From the NCBI GenBank assembly GCA_006384855.1, contig VCJN01003303.1, positions 49,942 to 113,941 of the forward strand: 64,000 bases of DNA, read 5' to 3'. The DNA comes from Tetraselmis striata (Eukaryota > Chlorophyta > Chlorodendrophyceae > Chlorodendrales > Chlorodendraceae). Position numbers and translations under genes: made by a program. Of the stretch, positions 12,104 through 24,148 are shown piece after piece; positions within the stretch are counted from its first letter, which is position 1; the number at the start of each line of letters is the position of its first letter. The notes under the pieces are model-generated. The model was given only the letters and a program-made list of their open reading frames with translations, was not told the origin of the DNA and searched no databases.

Positions 12104-13598
12104 ATTGAAATTGAAATTGAAATCTGTTTCAACGTCTAGTCTGCTGCATCCACTCGCTCAGACTGAGTTGCTCTGAGGGCCGGCTATCTCTAACCACAGT
12201 GGGGAACACGAAGTGTTATCACAGCTCAAGCTACCGGCCATCCTCCAATGTTTCCTAGCCCCTCCTCCTTCCAGTGGGCTATAGCTAAGACAGCAGCGCC
12301 CCCCTGCTGTCCCTACCTAAGTCAGACCCATCCCATCCACAGCTCAGCAGGCACGCTAAGGCAGCCAAAGGCGTCCCGCCTGCTGCTACTGAGGTGTGAT
12401 GGGGGAGGGTAGCCAACCGGAATAGCTATATGGTGCTCAGTATTTATGTACCGCTGAGCCGGCTAGCTTGGGGGGGGTGGGGGCTACAATGCCCTCCATT
12501 TCTCAAATATATATTTTCTTTTTGGCACAGTATACCGCGTTTAATGGCATGATGACTCCGTCTCGTGCATGTACCGGAACCAAGCCCGCGGGTCGGGCGA
12601 TACTGTTTGTAATACTTGCGGGGAATAGTGCGGTAAATTCGAAAAATGCATTCCGGGCATACCGGCTAGAAACGTCCGTAGTTCTTGGGTGGCGGCGCTG
12701 ATAGTCTCGGGCGTGCTTCCAGCTTGGAGTTGGGTGCCGTGCCTGCGGAGCATCCGCATACGATCCACCTGCGGCTGCAAGGGGGCCGTCCGGCGTGGGG
12801 GCCGGCTGGGGCGATGAGCCTCTGCCGCGAGCTGGGCCATGCGGGACGCCTGGGCTGGTGTGCGGGATGTGGGGTTATGCTCGAGGGGTTGGTGGCCTCC
12901 GAGGCCTCTCTTGTCGAGGTGGGGGCTTGGGCTGCGGCCAGTGGAGCCGGCTCGGGGTGCGGGGCTGGATCGACGCTTGTCGCCGGCTGCTTGACTGCCG
13001 CTGGCGAGTCGCTCGTCGATGTCCATCTCCGTGACTTGAGGGGCTGCCGCGGCCGGGGCGTGGGCCACTTGTAGCTGGGTAGTTGGTGGTGGCTGGAGCT
13101 GTTGGGGGAGCTGACCGTGGTGCATCGCCGACTAATCGGCTGTAGGCGGCGCGGGTGGTGATCAGTCGCGATCTTCTCCCGCCCATATAGGTGCGTGATA
13201 CTGGTTGCGACGAGTTTCGCGTCGGATCCCGTGTGAGTGGCGAGTCCGGCTATGCTCACCCCTGCCGGAGCGGCGGCAGCCGGTATAGGGGCGCGTCGGG
13301 TCACCGCCTAGACATTGTGGGTTTATGTGTATACCCTGAGCTTGGGGCCGAGGGCACGGATCGGGTTCCGGAACTCACGGTTGCGGCGCAGGTCGGCCCC
13401 CGTCGCACGGTTGCGGGTCGCCAGATTGCCGAATAGCATGGCGACTTGCGTGGCACAGTCGGTATCAAGGGGAAGATCGATTGGGGGCTGGCGGGACTAG
13501 CCGCTCGAGACGCGGAGGCGGCGGCGGACAGCAGGTGGGAGGCGGGTGAATGTGAATTTTTTCGCGGCAATGGTTGATGGGGTCTTGGGGGGTTCGGC
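12104..13598 (-). mobile_element. Non-LTR insertion inside the 5' LTR
   Basis: This 1,495-bp segment is flanked by the 14-bp direct repeat TACCATTTGCATAA (12090-12103 and 13599-13612). The sequence occurs once in the 3' LTR, so it is a true target duplication. On the minus strand the segment ends in a short tail of TTCAAT units, as in several LINE clades. It carries a 194-codon open frame (ATG at 13125, end 12541) rich in Pro, Ala and Gln, with no recognised domain; it could be an ORF1/Gag-like protein. No reverse transcriptase is present, so it is non-autonomous or truncated. Confidence 0.8.
12541..13125 (-). CDS. Hypothetical Pro/Ala/Gln-rich ORF in non-LTR insertion
   Basis: A 194-residue open frame starts at an ATG at 13123-13125. 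The first half is low-complexity (Pro, Ala, Gln, Ser). The second half has basic and helical segments including QPQVDRMRMLRRHG and ATQELRTFLAGMPG. No conserved domain is recognised. Its position in a retroposed segment suggests an ORF1-type nucleic-acid-binding protein, but this is inference and another long frame overlaps it. Confidence 0.35.
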   Translation of the reverse strand: MHHGQLPQQLQPPPTTQLQVAHAPAAAAPQVTEMDIDERLASGSQAAGDKRRSSPAPRAGSTGRSPSPHLDKRGLGGHQPLEHNPTSRTPAQASRMAQLAAEAHRPSRPPRRTAPLQPQVDRMRMLRRHGTQLQAGSTPETISAATQELRTFLAGMPGMHFSNLPHYSPQVLQTVSPDPRAWFRYMHETESSCH

Positions 13599-13885
13599 TA
13601 CCATTTGCATAATTCTTGTAAACCATCCCCATTATCTTTACGACTATACTCGTATGCTTGCATGCGCCCAGTGCCCGAGGGTGATTTCCGAGGCCCATAT
13701 ATGTTATACTACACATGGCGCCATCTGACTGCTACTGCCCGGGCGGTCATCCGTGACCTCTAGCCTGATCTGCCACGACCTGCCAGTTATAAGCCGGCGG
13801 CTAACCGGTATGTAACCAGAATCCGTATGCTCAAACCACTGGACGGTCCGTGTATCAATACTACACCGCACTACTGCACCTTACA

Positions 13886-14600
13886 TTGTTTTCGCCGAGA
13901 TTTGGTTCGAACCCCCGACGGCAGCTCTCCGTGCTTCCGCCGCATGCCGATGACCACCCGCCGCAACGCCGCCGACTCATCTGCTCATGCTTTCGTCTGC
14001 CCCCTCCGTAACCCTCTCATGTCCAAGTCCAACGCCGAGCTTGCTCAGCTCATCCGCCGGGCGTTCGACGCCATCCCGGCCGAGCAGCGCTACTTGTAGT
14101 ACCCATGGTCGGCGTCATCCTCGCCGCTATTCCCGAGACCCCGACTCTGTTGTCAACGCCCTCGAGGCTGTCGCCCGCCGCGCCGACGTGCAGCTCGCAC
14201 CTACGAGATTGTCCTAGGCCACCTCGAGGCCGTCGACATCGAACACAACGGTGGCAACAAGCGCCCAAGCCCTGCCGACCCCAAGACTGACCCGCCAGAC
14301 AAGTACATATGTCCTAGCGCTAGCCCATCTCCTATGGCCACTGCCCCGCGCCCCCCCCCCCCCCCCCCCCCCCGATTGCCCCCACTGCTCCCATTGCCCC
14401 GCCCGGGTATGACCGCTACAAAGGTCCATGCGACACTTGCCAGGGACCACACTCTATTATGAATTGCCTTGTGACCTCGCCTGCCGACAAGGAGGCTTGG
14501 CAGTAGAAGGTGGCCAGCTCCGAGGCTGCCAAGGCTGCCACTGCCGGGATCTATAAGTTGCCCCTTAACCGCAAGTGACGGTTTGGGGCGGGCTGTGATG
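13886..14600 (+). pseudogene. Ty3 Gag/nucleocapsid remnant
   Basis: Directly after the 5' LTR lie short Gag-like frames broken by stops. At 14429-14467 a zinc-knuckle-like motif, CDTCQGPHSIMNC (C-x2-C-x3-H-x4-C), can be read, one residue shorter than the usual retroviral knuckle. A poly-C tract (about 14347-14373) lies just upstream. Confidence 0.6.
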
Positions 14601-15694
14601 AATCGTATTGTAATTCAGTCGATTTTCATCCGGTTTCGCTGTGTATCCATGAACCCGATGCTTGCTATGCGCCTGGCCTGCCCCCGAACGAGTAACCAGC
14701 TCCTATGAGTGCGGTCGAGCAACATCTGACGTATGCACACCATGTGGTCTCCTCTTCCGGTCACGACCTGCCGGTCGAGTCGATGCACATGCTACCGCCA
14801 TCGCGCGCATCGCAGGCTGCCCGGTTCTTGCTTGCCTTCGCCGACTTTGTCATGCATCCAAACAATTGGTCTGCCTCATGCCATGCCAACAGATAGTTGG
14901 TCTGCCAGCCTCTCTAGCATCGAACGCCGTGCCGCGGTTCATCGCTATAAGCGCCGCAAATATGCCAAACACCGTGCAAAAATCAATACTGACCGACTTG
15001 ACCTTACCCGCCTGATTCCACCACGTTTCGTCGTGACGAATTTGTGATTAAATTTCAAGTACGGCCCGGTCACCGTTGATGCATCGTCACCGTTGATGCA
15101 TCGGCCTCTGCATTTGATGTTGTTTGTCCGGAATTCTGCTCTTAAAATAAACCTTTTACTGATACCACGGTCGGTCACCGGTCACACAGTCTGACTTAAC
15201 GCTGCTTTTGGCAATGATACCCTGTCCATGCTCGAACAATTTAAGGCCCGGCGCCAACCTTTGATACCGGGCTAGTATCTTTTTACCCCGCTGGAACTCC
15301 GCGTTGGGAAAAACCTAGCAAGCCATTGTGGAAAAATATAAAAAACTTTCCGTGCTTCTCCGGTTGGTACTTATTTATCATTTCACACTCCTCTGCCACT
15401 GACAACTTATCAATGCCGGCTACGGCTTGGCCTGTTGATGTGTACCTAGCCGACTCCACCTTGTGTGAGCAGGAAGTCACTGCCTACAACGACAGCATGT
15501 GTAATGAGCACATTAAGGCTCTTGAGCTTCCTTGAGTCTGAAGGTAAGGTGTACCGACCCAACAAAATACTCAAAAAATCCCGCCACCCTTGGTTTAATC
15601 CTAAAAAAGCGGTTCTAACCGCAATGTCTGATAGTTATCTACTTATGTTAAAAGCCTAAATTAATGGACCACCCGGACATACCGCCCCCCCGCT

Positions 15695-15979
15695 ATGATG
15701 TTGGATTGTCGTGCACCTTTGTGTTTTATCAATGAGGAATATGCCCGAATGCAAAAAATAAAATCTAATCCGCTGCAACGTCAGATTCGAATAATTATGG
15801 CAGATGCCCGTATATCCCTCGCTTCACAATCGTGCACATTGAAATTATATTTCGATGGATATTCTGCTGATGTTGAATTTATTGTCACACCTTTACAAAC
15901 TAATTTCGGTTGTGTCCTCCAAAAGCATAAAAAAATGCCAACCATTGGACACATTTCCAATGTTCTGCCCTGGGTTTGA
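15695..15979 (+). pseudogene. Ty3 aspartic protease remnant
   Basis: An open stretch begins MLDCRAPLCFINEEYARMQK, matching the opening of retropepsin-like domains in Ty3 elements. The usual DSGA/DTGA active site appears as DCRA, so the active site looks mutated. It sits between the Gag remnant and the reverse transcriptase, the normal Ty3 order. Confidence 0.6.
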
Positions 15980-16059
15980 CTTTGAGACACCATTAGTCCT
16001 TGATGCAACTGTCCCTTCCGGCAAAATATACCCCCCCCCCCCCCCCCCCCCGCCCCCCC

Positions 16060-17390
16060 CCCCCCTCTCTGCTGAATTAGACAAATTAAAAAACGACATT
16101 TCTTTTCTGGATAAGGGTTTTATCAAGGAACCGTTTTCCCTTGTGCAACCTGTGTGTTATTTGCTCGCGAAGGCAATGTTGGCTTGCGCCTACTCTGCAT
16201 CGACATCGCTAATTGAACAAATATATTCAGCGTATCGATTTTTCGATTACACATGCTGACATGTTATTACATATGCTCTTTGGAGCTGCCATTTACTTTG
16301 CCCTTGACCTTGCTTTAGGTTGCCACCAATTTAGGATTATAAAAGATTCCGACACACAACAAACTTCGTTCAAATGTCATTTCGGCCAATTTGTTGTTTT
16401 GTTTTAGGTCATTCCATATCTGGCCTTACAAATGCCCCATCTGACTTTCACGTTGGATGAACCGCGTTTTACAACCGCACAAAAACACGTTTATCTTTGT
16501 CGATATCGACGATGTACTTATCTTCAACGATTCCCTCGATTGACGGCCATTTGCGACATTTAGACACCACGCTACGCCTCTTAAGTAGCTGCACATGACA
16601 TCCGACTTCACTTGCCTACGTTTTTTGTTTCTGCCCGAAACGGACTCGAATACTTAGGTCACATGGTTAGCAGCTCCAGCTCCCGTCCCCTTTGACAATC
16701 AAATGAAGAATGTTACAGACTGGCCCCCGCCTTGCACGGTTCAGCAAATACAACATTTTTGGGGGCTTCTGCAACATCTACACACGGTATGTACACATAC
16801 AGATATTTCCGATATGGCTGCCCCACTTTATGACATATGCCAGAAAATCCACCAAAAAATATTAGTATGGGGTGAGCGTGAACATGTTGCGTTCAATGCT
16901 CTTAAACTAGCCCTCTGCTCCGCCACGGTGCTCATGTCCCCACGAGCCGGCCTTGACTCCGAATTTGTTATATTCACCGATGCATCCAAATACGCCCTTG
17001 GCGCTGTACTTCTGCAAAAAGACTGTGATGGCAACCTTCGCCCTTTTGCCTATTATGCTAAGGGGCTTCAGGAAACCCACACCCGATAATATCCCACTTA
17101 TGATCAAGAAATTCTTGGTGTTGTTTGTGCGCTAAATGCATGGATGGCGCTGCTACATAGAATGTAGTTGAAAATCACTATTATTACTGATCATGCCACT
17201 CTTCGTCACCTCCCTACCCAATCGGCGTTAGGCCGCCGCCACACACTGTGGTAGATACACACCATCTTCCCATATTTATTGGCCAAACATCGCCGCTCTG
17301 GCGAACCACTGCTTGAAATTCTGTACGGAAAAGGCTCTCGGAAAAAAGGCCGATGCCATTTCTCGTCGCCCCTAGTTGATGCGCTATATA
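16060..17390 (+). pseudogene. Ty3 reverse transcriptase and RNase H remnant
   Basis: Pieces in several frames follow the Ty3 order. FLDKGFIKEPFS is the start of the RT domain, LDLALGCHQFRIIKDSD the palm region, and NVTDWPPPCTVQQIQHFWG the connection. VIFTDASKYALGAVLLQKD and TYDQEILGVVCALNAW are the RNase H with its catalytic Asp and Glu context, then TIITDHATLRHL. No intact catalytic YxDD remains visible. Stops interrupt every segment. Confidence 0.8.
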
Positions 17391-17734
17391 TGACTTGACA
17401 TTACTAAACCAGCAATTACTCGACAAAGACCTCGAATACATGCAAGATTTCTTATTCACAATGTGCCGCTACTATTATTGCTTACAAGTGGACCCTGCCC
17501 TCGTTGCCCGCATTAAATTGATTACAAATTCGACCCCACTTATGCGGGATCCTTATTTCACCTCTGCGTTTTGGAAGAAGTTATTCCGCTCCCTTAACAC
17601 CAAAACTGAATATTAGCTCGTCGTTCCACCCCGAGACCGACAACTAAACCGAACGCACGCACCGTACTATTGATCAATTTCCACGCTCTTATATGTGCAC
17701 CAAAACCATAACGGTTGGCTCGGTAACAATCGCT

Positions 17735-18198
17735 TGCTGAGTTTTGCCTACAAAAATAGTTATTACCATTCCGCTATAAAACAGTCGCCCTTTGAGGCTT
17801 GGTATGGCCTGTGGCCCCTTGTTCTTGCTGCCTTATTATCCCAACCCTTGCTTGGATTATAATGACCATGTCGACATTGTCCAACAATACGTAACACCCA
17901 TGCCATGATATGCGAAGACTTAAAACTCGCTGATGCGTACCAAATTGCTTCGGCTAATCGCCGCTCCCGCCGCTCCCCTGAAGAATTTAACGAGGTTAAT
18001 AACGTTTGGCTGCCCACTGATAAATTGTTATTACGCAACAACCAGCATGTTCGCAAACTCCGCCAGCGATTTCTCGGCCCGTTTCCGATTGTCCCAAAAA
18101 TATCCTCCAAGGCATACCGAATTCGAGTGCCCCCGACCATGGAATTTCACATTTCCAAATTGTGCTGCTGCTACTGCCCGATTTCCCTCAACCTTTGA
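17735..18198 (+). pseudogene. Ty3 integrase C-terminal remnant
   Basis: FAYKNSYYHSAIKQSPFEAW matches the end of the integrase core. NNVWLPTDKLLLRN, KLRQRFLGPFPIVPK, AYRIRVP and FHISKL match the integrase C-terminal domain. The zinc-binding HHCC domain and most of the catalytic core are missing upstream, so this is an internally deleted copy. Confidence 0.75.
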
Positions 18199-18232
18199 GA
18201 CCCCTGCTATAATTTTCTGAGCGGGGTAAGAA

Positions 18233-18576
18233 TGTTAGGATCTGTTCCCAAACCCTACCTTTGCATGCACCCATACCCTCACCACTGTTACATATACCAT
18301 TTGCATAATACTTGTAAACCATCTCCATTATCTTTACGACTATACTCGTATGCTTGCATGCGCCCAGTGCCCAAGGGTGATCCCCGCGGCCCATATCTGT
18401 AATACTACACATGGCGCCATCTGACTGCTACTGCCCGGTCATCCGTGACCTCTAGCCTGATCTGCCACGACCTGCCAGTTACAAGCCGGCGGCTAACCGG
18501 TATGTAACCAGAATCCGTCTGCTCAAACCATTGGTCCTTGTCTGAATAATACTGCACCGCACTACTGCACCTTACA
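18233..18576 (+). repeat. 3' LTR
   Basis: An intact LTR starting TGTTAGGATC and ending TTACA. It aligns to the split 5' LTR with modest divergence. It is followed at once by the CTGTC duplication at 18577-18581. Confidence 0.88.
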
Positions 18577-18581
18577 CTGTC

Positions 18582-19227
18582 ATGGAAATGCCCATACATT
18601 GCAACGGTAGCATGCATTGATTGATTTCAAGCTTGCGCAGCAATCACGCCATGCATGTCCACTCACCACCGGGAGCGCGCGTGCGAATGCGACGGACAGT
18701 AGTTACACCGCCAACATGTTGCTCCTATGTGCGTTGGCCGTGTTTCGCGGTGGGTACAACCATGCGCCAAACAACTACGGCATTGCGCCGATGAAGGACG
18801 TTCATAAAAGTGCGATAACCCTGCTTGGCGTAGAAGGCTTGCATGCACTGAAAGGCGAGGCTTCATGGCCCCGTAGCCCGTGTCTTGGGCACCAAGGGGA
18901 GAATACCCGCGGATTTCTGTTCGCAAAGACTTGTGTGGAGAGGTGTACAAATAATAAAAACCCGGTCGTAACAAATCCAACGCCATACATCTAGAACTAT
19001 GCACTGGCTAGAAACAGTACTCACCGTGCAATTTGTGGTTACAACCACGAGCGATATATCGGCGCCGTATAAGCATTACCTACTTCTAGAATGCGCGGTC
19101 GCGTAAATATTGTTAAAAAATGTATTGTTGATCGGCCGACCCCACCGGCCTCGTCGAGCGCGCAAGGCACCGACAGCCTTTTCACTCGCGCCACCCAGGC
19201 GCGGCCTCCGATGACGCCGCTGGTGTT
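18582..19227. other. No gene seen
   Basis: Short overlapping frames only, with no domain recognised. This stretch lies between the Ty3 element and the DIRS-type RNase H remnant and might include decayed sequence of the latter. Confidence 0.4.
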
Positions 19228-19775
19228 CTCGGCTCCTGGAACTTGCGTGTCCGTTTATCCGAGCACCTCATTGACGATGAAATGATTTTCCGAAAAATGG
19301 CGGTACATGAGACGTTTTTGCCCCTATTTTTCCGGTATCGGAACGCGGCCCCGCGTTCCTATTTGCGGTCGACGCCTCGGACAAACATGGCTGGGGTGCG
19401 GTCACGCTCGACGCCTCCGGTTTGTCCGCTCACGGCTTCTTCCTGCCCCACGGGCGGACGGAGTCGTCGACCACGAGATGCCCGGCGTGCTACTGTCCCT
19501 CCGACCCTTCGGTCGTCGGTGGTTTTTGCGTAACCGCGAGGCAATCCATGTGGACAACCATACCGCTTTCCGCATTGTGGACCGTGGCTTCTCATAGCTG
19601 ACGCTGAGTTTTCTCGCGCGCGAGGTTGCACGTGTCAATAAGGAGTACGGGATCGACCTCCGCGTACATTGATGGGTTCCTTGTAAGGAGAACCAGTTGG
19701 CGGGCGACATGTTGAAAATTACCAAAGGTAATGATTGGATGCTAAATCCCCGTCTGTGGCCCGCACTTCTCGGGG
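19228..19775 (+). pseudogene. DIRS-type RNase H remnant
   Basis: Fragments in shifting frames read as an RNase H domain of the DIRS group. The order is SWNLRVRLSEHL, then VDASDKHGWGAVTLDASG (first catalytic Asp), then HEMPGVLLSLR (Glu), then IHVDNHTA (Asp), then WVPCKENQLAGDML and NDWMLNPRLW. The last two correspond to the conserved W-V-P...N-x-L-A-D and D-W-x-L-N-P region downstream of RNase H in DIRS elements. Frameshifts and stops make it a pseudogene. No recombinase or split repeats were found attached to it. Confidence 0.6.
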
Positions 19776-21214
19776 GTGAGTGAGTGGTAGATTGCAGATA
19801 CATAAAATGCGCGGCTCCTGTATCCCGTCTCGCGACCACGAGAGCAGGGGCGCGTGACGCAGCAACGGGCGGAGTTGCTTAGTTACGTATCCAACAAATT
19901 AAGGCGGGAGCAGACGAAATGCACCACGGCTATGTAGCAAGTAAGGGGGAGCTGCGTGGTGCTCGATCATCGCATATGTAGAACTTATATTACCTGTCGG
20001 CGGGGGACATGCGCACCGCGGCCGGCCGTGTGGACGGGGTTGCAAACCGGCGGGGATGTCAAATGCGAGCTTGCCGCCGGGTCTCGTCGACAACATCCTC
20101 AGCGCGACTAGCACATGGCCTCACTGATCACATGGTCGATCAAGCCTCAGAGGGCTTGATCGTGTTCGATTCTAGAGAAGCCGTAGCTGTACCGCGGCAA
20201 GGCTAGTTATATACGGTGGGGATGGGTGTTGGTGATGCACCCCACGAGAGCCGTGTCGCGCCCCTTTCAACACGCAATACACGCGGGATCGTGTCGCTAG
20301 CGAGCGATTGGCGACCGGTGTTCGTGTTCAACACTATAACCCTACATGCATACTCATACCCATCATACTCGTAAACACATGCATGCTCATATACTTATAT
20401 GTACTCATGCCCGTATTGCTCATCTGCTCATTGTCCGTACGCCACCAGTACATGTTTCTCGTCATACCGACGTGCGGTCACATAACGCTTGCATGCCTCT
20501 GCCAATATATGCCCGAGACTGTCTGCAGCAATCCCCGACGACTTCAAGACTATAGATCGCATCTCCAAGCCTATGCACTGCACTACACATGCGCTTGCAA
20601 CCGGCTGCCAAAACCAATAGATGTATAAAGCCGTGTACGCCCCGGTACACTGTAACAATTACCTTTGCTGCAAACCTTTTCCTTGTCTCCGCTAAAGCCT
20701 CATGTGTAAAGCTTACAACGCGGGCATCACCGACGGCCCTACGCCCGACCCGCAGCATGCAACAGTTCAAGAAGGGCACTTGTCCTATATGACGATGTAT
20801 GGGTGCTCTTGGCGGGAGCTCGTCGGTAGGTGCGAGTCCCAAGGGTCGGCGCTACTACTGCCCATGTTGAACCGACGGCACCTACGTAGCTAACCATCCA
20901 CTTTCACCCGTACCACTTCGGCAATCCGCATGACCCACTTACTGACCGCCGCTGATCCCGCAACCTCAGCTTTACCTAGATTTGATCACTGCCTAAGGTT
21001 AGGTCGAGTAAAACTTTTGTCGGTTGAGTTGCGTCACGCTGGCGGGTGATCTGCGCCTTATTAGCAACGCAAAATGTGTTGAAAACCGGGCCCTTTCTCG
21101 CAACTTGCCGCGAGTAGTTATCATGATCATCACGCAATTTCACGGCTATTATCCATCTCGTTTAAAGAATTTACGACCATGTTCTAGAGGGAGTAACCTG
21201 GCCTGTAGTACTAT
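19776..21214. other. No gene seen
   Basis: No supported coding region, repeat or RNA gene was recognised here. Confidence 0.4.
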
Positions 21215-21518
21215 GTTTCAAAGTTGAGTATGGTTTTGCCAAACAGGTCGCGCATGCTGTTTTACACCGTCAAGAGCCGAAATTGGCAGGAAGGTAAAAC
21301 GGAGTCAGGGAGGGAAAACGGAGTCATGGAGGGCGCTGCGTGTAACGCAACGATAACTGGAAGATGGCAGGCTCAGCTACTATGGCTGCTTTTATATCTA
21401 CTCGTGCTGCACCCAAAAAGGGCGCAACGACAGGTGCCTAGTTCTCGTACCACTGAGCAACACTTGTAGCTGAAAATCGGTTAGGTCAAGGGAGGAAACC
21501 CCATAAAACTAGTTTAGA

Positions 21519-23103
21519 TCATTTCAAAGTTGAGTTTGGTTTTGCCAATCGGGAGCGAACGGAGAGAGCGGTGGATTGACGGAGAAGGGGTAGCGCCAGG
21601 TCATGAAGGAGGCACCGGGAAGGCCACCGTTGCGGAGTCCTGTTGGACTTGGAAATGGCGGAGGGGGGGATGTGGCCAAAGAAGAACCATGCACCAGGTG
21701 AAGGAAGAACGTTGGGGTCGATGTAGTCCAGAACGACGTCGGAGTTAGTGGCCCAGCCACCTTGGTAGCGAATGTGGGACAACAGAACTCCGATGGCGTT
21801 GGCGGCAGACGCTGCTCCCTTTCGAAGGCTGTGTGAGGTCCATGAAGTGCCGGCGGGAGGGGCAGCACCGACAAGACGGACGGATGTAGACAGCCAGTCC
21901 GACATTGTAGCGGCGGTCCAAGGTTTTGACTGCTCGCTTGGGGTGACCGCCCAGAAGTTTATTTCAGCCAAGGCAACAGTAACCAGGGGGACAGACTGTA
22001 CGTTGTCGATGAAGTGGTGCAAGAGACGTGCAACTCGGGGGTGTTCTGACACCGGAAGGAGAAGCACGCGCATGTCGTCGGGTCCCTGTCGGCTAGCGCT
22101 ACCTTTCTCGCGGTACACTTGCAGGGTAATGTTATAATCGTCGACATGCACATCCCGCACTCGGCAGGAGACGCCAGTACGTCCCCTGGCAAAGGGCATG
22201 AAGCTGACAACCGAGGCCACGAGGGCTCGGAAGTCGTGCTGGTACTCGGTGGTGGGAGCAGACACAATCAACTCGGCCTTCTCGACGAAGCTGTAAACTA
22301 CATCAGCAGGCAGAGGAACTCGCAAAGGGGCGGCTTCTAGACGGCGCTGCCGCAGCATCAGCCCACGCCTAGCTGCCGTAGGGTGTAGGCTGTCCTTGGC
22401 GATTGGGTAGAGGTTGTGTAGCTCGAAGAACGTGTTGATTGCAGGTAGGTAGGGTTGCAATGACTTAGCTCCAATGTGCCCTCGCTCACCAATCCAGGCA
22501 ACGTACCGGACGACGATAGCAGTGGTCGCCTCCAGCGGGCTGATGTTATCGGAGTCGTGGCAGAACTCCGCGAACTGAGACGGTCTGCCGGCGTAGCTCT
22601 TGAGTGTCTGAGCGGTGAGAGAGCTGGAGAGCAGGTCGAGCGTCCGCTGTCCTAACTCGTCTGAGCCGAAAGCATCCTGCGGTCGAGATCGCAGTGAAGC
22701 AGCCCAGGGAGCGACAGCTCGGGCTCGTCAATTACGTAAGTGTGTCGTTTTACCGACAGAGTACCAGTGGGCGACTACTGTTTGCAAAGTACTCGGCAGC
22801 AGCGGTTAGGTTCCCGGCGGTTGGCCGGTAGTCGCTGGACGGGTTTGCAGTAGGACCAGTACGGGTTTGCGGGGCTAGGTTCAGGTAAGAGGGCCGCCCC
22901 GCGCGCCCTTCGCGCTCGTAGCGCCTGTCACGCGAGTAACGTACACGCGCGAAGCTTGGTCGTTGCGAAGCAGTTGTAACACGCAGTGTGACAACCGACG
23001 GACGCATTGATGAAATGGTATGGGAGGCGGTTGGTTGAGCCGCCATGTGCAGGTGTGCGGATGGTTGAGCCGCACTCGGCTGTAGCTGTAAGAAGCGCCG
23101 CAC
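21519..23103 (-). pseudogene. Tyrosine recombinase, copy 2, frameshifted
   Basis: The catalytic half (22460-21519) is open and carries SHSLRKGAASAA (HxxR motif), YQGGWATNSD and the presumed nucleophile in VLDYIDP. It also holds FARGRTGVSCRVRDV, where the first catalytic Arg should lie. The N-terminal half (about 23103-22750) leaves frame near 22765, where copy 1 continues without interruption. The enzyme class cuts and rejoins DNA through a covalent tyrosine bond and integrates circular element DNA. This copy could not give a full-length enzyme unless the frameshift is a sequencing error. Confidence 0.8.
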
Positions 23104-23272
23104 CGAGGAAGGTCTTAATGCAGTATGTAATGTGTGTGTGGGGGGGGGGGGGTCATGTCATGACACAGGGCGCTCATTCCATCGTTGAGCTGCAAGGGTG
23201 CGCTTGGCGGCGGTCACCGAAAGGCGGCCTCGCAAGGCTCCAGCAGCTCCGACGATAGGGCGCCCCACACTG

Positions 23273-24148
23273 TCACTCGTGCTCACCTTCGCGGCCACGC
23301 CCACGTCCACCGCCACGCCCTCGTCCACGCCCGCGCCATGCAGCTGCTGCCGCTACTCGAGTAGTATCGGTTGCCTTTGCGCTGCTGGCCACAGTCGCCT
23401 CGAAGACGCGACGCTCGTAGTCCCTCAAGAGATCCCGAAAAATCGTGGAACCCAGATGCTCAGAAGCAGGCTGAAAGTGATGGGCTCGCAGCACGTCCAT
23501 AACACCTTGTTCACCGTGCACACGCTTGACCTCATTAAGCCTCCGTAGGAAGGCCAAACGAAAGCGAACCGCCTTGTGGATGGCTTCGGCGTGGTTCCGA
23601 GCTCTCGTGAGGTAGGGGGTGAAGTCTTGACTTGCAACAAGGACGTAAGGCAGCAGCTCGTCGAGAGCCACGAAAAGTGCGGCCATGTGGGCGCCGAAGC
23701 ATGACATCCATAGATACTCCTCCTAGGCTAGCAGACGCCGGTCATCTTGCTTGAGGTACTCGTCCGTTAGGTCGGTGCTCAAGGGGAAAAGTCCATGCAC
23801 TCGGCTGACCGGTCGAACGGCCTCGTAACCAGACTCTGCTCGATGCATTAGCTCTGGCACCGCAAGGTAGTCATCCTCGTCACTCACGGATTTTGTTCCG
23901 ACACGGCCGCTTTGGGCTAGCTCTAGCAAGTCGGGGCGACCAGCGGCTCCCCCGCTGAATGTCCGCTGTCCCGTGATGTGCTGCCCGGAACCGGAACCAT
24001 GTGCCCCTTCTCCAGCAACAACGTGCTCACGAGCCGTCAATTGGGTCAACGTTGTTGCAAACTCACGCAGTAATGTAGACTGGGTCCTCACGTCTGAGTG
24101 TAGCGACTCGAGCGTCGGCTCAACGACGGGTTCTTCGCCATCTGGCAT
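23273..24148 (-). pseudogene. Gag-like protein, copy 2, one in-frame stop
   Basis: An 876-nt frame runs from the ATG at 24146-24148 to 23273, the same length as in copy 1. One TAG lies near 23725, where copy 1 has CAG. Seen along the protein: an acidic N-terminus, a helical segment, a Gly-rich stretch, a central domain (FGAHMAALFVALDE through HFQPASEHLGS), then an Arg-Gly repeat tail (RGRGRGRGGGRGRGR) likely to bind RNA. There is no zinc knuckle. The Gag role is inferred from position and the RG tail. Confidence 0.7.

Larger units (their letters stand above)
12027..13885 (+). repeat. 5' LTR, split by insertion
   Basis: The LTR consists of 12027-12103 and 13613-13885. Both parts align with the intact 3' LTR at 18233-18576. 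It starts TGTTAG and ends TTACA. The stretch between is a later insertion with its own target duplication. Confidence 0.88.
12027..18576 (+). mobile_element. Degenerate Ty3/gypsy LTR retrotransposon, nested
   Basis: Two LTRs of about 345 bp, each TG...CA, flank remnants of Gag, protease, reverse transcriptase, RNase H and integrase in Ty3 order. The element is bracketed by the 5-bp duplication CTGTC (12022-12026 and 18577-18581), which fixes both ends. The 5' LTR is interrupted by a 1,495-bp insertion. A purine-rich GAGCGGGGTAAGAA just before the 3' LTR (18219-18232) is a plausible polypurine tract. The internal genes carry many stops and frameshifts and part of the integrase is missing, so the copy is dead. 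Confidence 0.9.
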
